64,000 nt of DNA, from assembly GCA_024138015.1 (NCBI GenBank), contig JAMXBB010000020.1:17857-81856 (forward strand), written 5' to 3'. Source of the DNA: Lumnitzera littorea (Eukaryota > Streptophyta > Magnoliopsida > Myrtales > Combretaceae). Position numbers and translations under genes: made by a program. The notes beneath the pieces are model-generated. The model did not search any database. It had not been told where the DNA came from and saw only the letters and a list, made by a program, of their open reading frames with translations. Within the stretch, counting starts at the first letter, position 1, and the number at the start of each line of letters is the position of its first letter. Positions 60,101 through 64,000 of this stretch are shown one piece after another.

Positions 60101-60635
60101 TTACATCTAACCAACTTAGTTGAAAACCTTGCTTGTGATCTGCTGAATGCATACTTTTGTCTTCACCCCACTTACTCATTCCCCTATAGTTTGTTTTATA
60201 GGTTTCAATTAGATTACAAGTGCCTAGTCAACACCAGAACACCAATAAATTGGGATGGAGAGTGGGATGCAATAAGAAATGGCCGATTATTGCCCTTAGT
60301 ATTAACTTTTTTCCTTTTAAGGAAAATTACACAAGACTCCTCAACAAGCTTGGTAGTTTTCAACATTTTTGTCCGTATGTCAAATGATAGGTACCTATAG
60401 GATTTATTACTACTCTTTTATGAGATCAAATTACAAATTTATTTTTAAAGAATTATTTTAAAGGATTACTCCATAAGTTTATATCAAATAGGTATTGAAT
60501 TGGACACTTCAAAGGGGTAAGGTCGAGTATGCTAAGTGTGAACTAAGTTTAGGATAGTAGCTATGAGGACAGTTTCTATCATAGAATGGTTCACACGGCG
60601 AGACTATTACGACTACACCTTTTCGAGACATGACA
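57128..60635 (+). mobile_element. S2: 3.5 kb solo LTR between TatD protease and RT
   Basis: Starts TGTAATATCC and ends CGAGACATGACA, with perfect duplications GCATG at 57123-57127 and 60636-60640. Taking it out with one GCATG joins ...AKGDGM to FTLETGL... in the same frame, strong support for both edges. The first ~1.7 kb is homologous to S1 and inverted S0, with a shared TATTTATAAATAAGACACC-type TATA region near 58105 and the AAATGATGTAGTTTCTAGCTC block (about 58560). The last ~1 kb does not obviously match S1. No internal domain is present, so it is a solo LTR of a very long-LTR family. Confidence 0.9.
59640..60300. other. Segment of S2 without a match in S1
   Basis: Less AT-rich than the rest of S2, with GAGCTTAGTTGATCCCC, GTAACCCACTAGGGATAAC and AAGCCCCGGTTTAGTTTC. 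The small ORFs on both strands (59819-60019, 59931-60179, 60191-60400) show no known family. It could be ordinary LTR 3' sequence or captured host DNA; no duplication marks its edges. Confidence 0.35.
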
Positions 60636-60640
60636 GCATG

Positions 60641-62600
60641 TTCACTCTGGAGACTGGCCTATAGGAGAAGCTGGCTTAAAGGGGCGAGCTGGGAGAAAAA
60701 ATAGAAGAGGTCTAGATCAAGCCCACACCTAAGCAGACTATGAAAGTAAGGATTGAGACCCTACCCGAAGTGAAGGATGAAATCCTCGCTCTCCTATAGG
60801 AAAATTTAAATGGGTTCGCTTGGTCGGCATTAGACATGCTTGGAATTTCGCCTGACCTAGCAACCCATAACCTCAATATCAACACTACAGTACAGCCTGT
60901 CATGTAGAAAAAAAGAGGCATTTCACTCTAGAGAAGCAAGCCACAATCAAGGAAGAAGTACAAAAGCTGCTTAAGGCCGACTTCGTGAAGTAAGAAAAGT
61001 ACTTGACCTGGATAGTAAATGTAATGCTGGTTAAGAAGAAGAACGGAAAGTGGCGAATGTGCGTCAATTAGACTGACCTCAATAAATCTTACCCCAAAGA
61101 CTATTTCCCTCTCTTGAAGATCGATCAACTCGTCAATTCCACTTCAGCACATGCCTTGGTAAGCTTTATGGACACCCTCTCAAGTTACAACTAGATCAAA
61201 ATGAACCCAAAAGATGAAGTCTATACCTCCTTCATCATTGATTACGATACATATTGCTATACTGTAATGTCATTCTCTAAAAAACACCAAAGCCACATAC
61301 CAACGGATGGTGACGAAATCATTCAAGCCCTAAATTGAGCACAATATGGTGGTATGCATCGATGACATGATCGTCAAGAGCCAGAAGCTAGACGATCTCG
61401 TCAAGGACCTCTAAGAAGCCTTTGACCAAATGTGCATGCACGATATGAAGCAAAACCCTCAAAAGTGCATCTTCGGGGTTGGATCTGACAAATTCTTCAG
61501 CTTCCTGGTAACTTAGAGGTATTGAGGCTAACCTAGAGAAGATCACTACCATTAAAGGAATGAAACATCCAACCTCAATCCAAGATGTACAGAAGCTCAC
61601 CGGCATAGTAGCCACATTGAATAGGTTCATCTCGAAGAGTACAGATAGATGCGCTAACTTCGTCAAAATCCTGAAAAATCCAAAGGATATTAAATGGACT
61701 CCAAAGTGCGTTGTCGCCTTTCAGTAGCTCCAAGACTTCCTTGTGTACCTACTAGGCCTCTCCAAGCCTATCCACAGGGAGGACCTATTTTTGTAACCAG
61801 CTATGAGCAACTGAGTGCTCTCCTCTATACTAGTTAGAGTAAAGGGAAGAGAACACAGGCTCATTTACTACATTAGCCATATGCTCCACGAGCTTGAGGT
61901 CAGGTATATTCGGGTAGAAAAGTTCACCCTAACCATCGTTATCACGATATGATAGCTAAGGCCCTACTTCCAAGCACACTAGGTAACCGTACTCACAAAT
62001 CAACCACTATGCACCATATTGTAGAAGCCTAATGCATCTAGATGGATGATGAAGTACGCGATGCAATTGAGCATGTATGGAATCCAGTATCAACCACGAA
62101 TGACCTATAAAGCACAAGTGTTGGCTGACTTCATGGTAGAATATACAGGAGAGGAGAAGGCACCATTGGGTAATGACAAACCAGTATGGACTCTCTAGAT
62201 CGACGAATCATGCACCTTAGAGGGTAAAGGTATGGGTCTCATTTTGATCGGCCCCTACAAAGTTATAGTCTACTATGCCCTTAAGTTTAGGTTTGATTCT
62301 AGCAACAACGAATCCAAATACGAGGCCCTTATCACCAGTCTTAAGTTAGCAAAGGAGATTAGCGCCGAACATTTACGGATCTTCTCGTACTCTATGCTTG
62401 TTGTCTAACAAGTCTAAGGTAAATACGAGGCTAGGGACGACACTATGGCTGGGTATCTTGAGAAGGTAAAGAGCTTTCTAGCTTAATTCCCTTCATATAA
62501 TATCGTGAAGATCCCTCGACTCAAAAATTCAGCAATAGATTAGCTATCCAAGCTTGCCTCTACCAAGATATAGAAGCTTGAGGTGAAGGATAGGAAAATC
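60641..62600 (+). pseudogene. TatD reverse transcriptase and RNase H
   Basis: The linker PTPKQTMKVRIETLPEVKDE (about 60724) and GFAWSALDMLGI lead into RT. Recognisable are VNVMLVKKKNGKWRMCVN-type sequence (about 61017), FMDTLSSYN (about 61168), DEVYTSFI and a catalytic box CIDD (61355-61366; usual YVDD, with Cys for Tyr and Ile for Val). Then come GVGSDKFF, TSIQDVQKLTGIVATLNRFI (about 61575) and HRLIYYISHML. RNase H starts near 62190 (IDES-C, where relatives have VDGSS, so Gly is Glu), then SSNNESKYEALITSLKLAKE and HLRIFSYSMLVV. Stops and shifts near 61070, 61280, 61500 and 61960 inactivate it. It was part of the TatD pol polyprotein. Confidence 0.85.
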
Positions 62601-63341
62601 TTCATAGAATACTTGCTAAAAAAGAGCATAACTCCAAGCCATAGCAGCGCCACAACAGCACCAAAGCCGAGATGGATAGATCCTATCTAAAGTTATTTGG
62701 AGCAAGGCATGCTCCCAGATGACAGGATGGAGGCAAAGAAGCTCTAGTATCATACCACCAACTATACATTAGTCAATGGCATCTTGTATCACAGGGGGGT
62801 TAGTCTTCCCCTACTCTGATGCCTCTAAGAAAGAAAAGGGTTGTACGTCATGGAAGAGTTGTACACCAGAGTATGCAGCAATCATATTTAGTCTCAAGCC
62901 CTTTACCTTTTAGTACTATGACTTAGGTATTATTAGCCTACCATAAGGTAGGATGCAAAAGTCGTAGCCCAAAAATGCCCATTGTACTAGAAGCATGTAT
63001 TAATTAGTTACGCACCTAGCACCAACCTCCAACCCTTGACTAACCTATGGTGGTTCACATAATGGGGTATTGATATTCTTAGTGCCTTCCCAAAAGCTTC
63101 GGGAGGACGAAAGTTCAAAATTATTGTTATTGACTACTTCACAAAGTAGGTAGAAGCCAAAGCGGTAGCAAAGATCATGGAGAGCAGTGTTGAATCTTTC
63201 ATTAGAAACAACATTCTCTCTCGGTTCAGGGTCCCCTATGCTCTCATTATGGATAACAAGCAACAGTTTGATAACCCTAAGTTCAAGGAGTTTTGTGCTA
63301 AGCACCACATCACCTCGCACTTCACCTCAATTACCCACTCC
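62601..63341 (+). pseudogene. TatD integrase, N-terminal two thirds
   Basis: The spacer PRWIDPI and NYTLVNGILYHRGVSLPLL (about 62760) precede a weak zinc-binding region. The core includes KIIVIDYFTK (first Asp, about 63126) and an open stretch, 63177-63341, with NNILSRFRVPYALIMDN (second Asp, about 63250; the next Gly is Lys) and FDNPKFKEFCAKHHI. It ends at SITHS, just before the HPQ-NGQ-E motif, where S4 begins. The third catalytic acid must lie beyond S4. Confidence 0.85.
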
Positions 63342-64000
63342 TGTAAACCTTACTATTTAAAGGACATGTGAATTAACTAAGAGTACTTCTCAATCATTCC
63401 CAAGAATCAACTAAACTAAGAATTTAAGTTTACATTTAGAAAACAAACTAAATTTTTCAATTCAAAAGTTCATTATTGATAAAAGCTCAAACATAAGAAT
63501 AACACACTTTAAGTCATCCGAAACCCTAAACCCTAGTATAGTTAAGGACTTTTAACCCTAAGCGATTAATTGAGAATTTAATTTGACTAATTTTATTCAA
63601 CTATAGAAAATTTCAAAATTTTATGAGAAGTGAATCATAACTTATGAACTAAACCCCAAAAGAATTACATATAAGATAATCTCCTTATCTTCACTTATAA
63701 GCTATGTTACATATGGATAAGTAAACCAGCGAACCACATTAAATGACTTATCAATTGAGAGTTGGAATCAATTATCCATTAATAGCCTATCAAAAGCTAG
63801 TGATAAGACCAATTAATATATCTCCATAATTTATACTATATAAGAATAAGCTATCTCATCACCTTACCAACCTAATTTTAAATATATGAAATGACAAGGA
63901 CCATGCCCCTATTTGACCCCTACATGGTTGGTTATAAGAGGAGAGGATGGGGGGCCATACCTTGTCAATCACAAATCAACCTAATTGTCTTTCACAAGCA
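63342..64000 (+). mobile_element. S4: further LTR-type insertion in TatD integrase, runs past the window
   Basis: TatD integrase homology stops abruptly at ACCCACTCC and the next bases are TGTAAACCTTACTATTTAAAGG, a TGTAA start like the gypsy LTRs S1, S2 and BigL. The 659 bp that follow are AT-rich and non-coding and match none of the other LTRs here. The right edge and any target duplication (expected near CACTC) are outside the window. It could also be another kind of insertion or a deletion junction. Confidence 0.6.

Larger units (their letters stand above)
49040..64000 (+). mobile_element. TatD: Tat-lineage Ty3/gypsy, 3' end beyond the window
   Basis: Begins with an LTR at 49040 and PBS, then gag, protease, RT, RNase H and integrase on the plus strand. 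Three insertions break it: Chr2 in gag (49713-55019), S2 between protease and RT (57128-60635) and S4 in integrase (63342 on). Without these, roughly 5.8 kb of TatD lie in the window, ending before the third integrase motif. Codon choice is more GC-rich than TatA to TatC, and TatD is a separate Tat subfamily by protein sequence. Confidence 0.88.

Overview
This is plant nuclear repeat DNA, most likely pericentromeric or other heterochromatin of an angiosperm. It is AT-rich, has no intact long ORF and no recognisable host gene, tRNA or rRNA, and is almost entirely LTR retrotransposons nested in one another. The protein remnants are of the plant Ty3/gypsy type: Tat-lineage gag, protease, RT/RNase H and integrase without a chromodomain, and chromovirus-type gag/pol with an initiator-Met primer site. 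All are broken by stops, frameshifts and indels, so every gene is listed as a pseudogene. Names used here are local: TatA to TatD, Chr1, Chr2, BigL, and long LTR units S0 to S4.

Layout. (1) 1-12917: TatA, 5'-truncated. It abuts an inverted LTR fragment (S0, 1-~765), its pol is split by S1 (3044-7289), and it ends in a PPT and 3' LTR (12398-12917). (2) ~12990-14560: gag-protease fragment of a chromovirus (Chr1). (3) 14561-18594: unassigned DNA. (4) 18595-46597: BigL, a largely non-coding element with ~2.1 kb LTRs, iMet-type PBS and chromovirus-like 3' end, bounded by CTATA/ATATA. Its 5' LTR holds TatB (18668-30012, TSD GGTAT/AGTAT), which itself holds S3 (19629-21266, TSD CTTTT). Its 3' LTR holds TatC (36406-~45830), which has lost its 3' LTR. 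(5) 46603-49039: unassigned DNA with a Tourist-like MITE candidate. (6) 49040 to the window end: TatD. Its gag is split by Chr2 (49713-55019, TSD ATACT), its protease-RT junction by S2 (57128-60635, TSD GCATG), and its integrase by a further TGTAA-starting insertion (S4, 63342 onward).

The most notable content is on the minus strand of TatA, TatB and TatC. Each carries, between integrase and the 3' end, a long antisense gene. It has an N-terminal region resembling the plant 'putative gypsy type transposon' domain, a coiled-coil region and an acidic tail. In all three copies the coding frame is interrupted at the same three places by short GT...AG intron-like sequences, and the frame is restored when these are removed. 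TatB and TatC also carry a ~33 bp tandem repeat between integrase and this gene.

Boundaries given to the base rest on LTR ends plus target-site duplications. Others are marked as approximate. Family assignments come from reading motifs by eye, without any database search.
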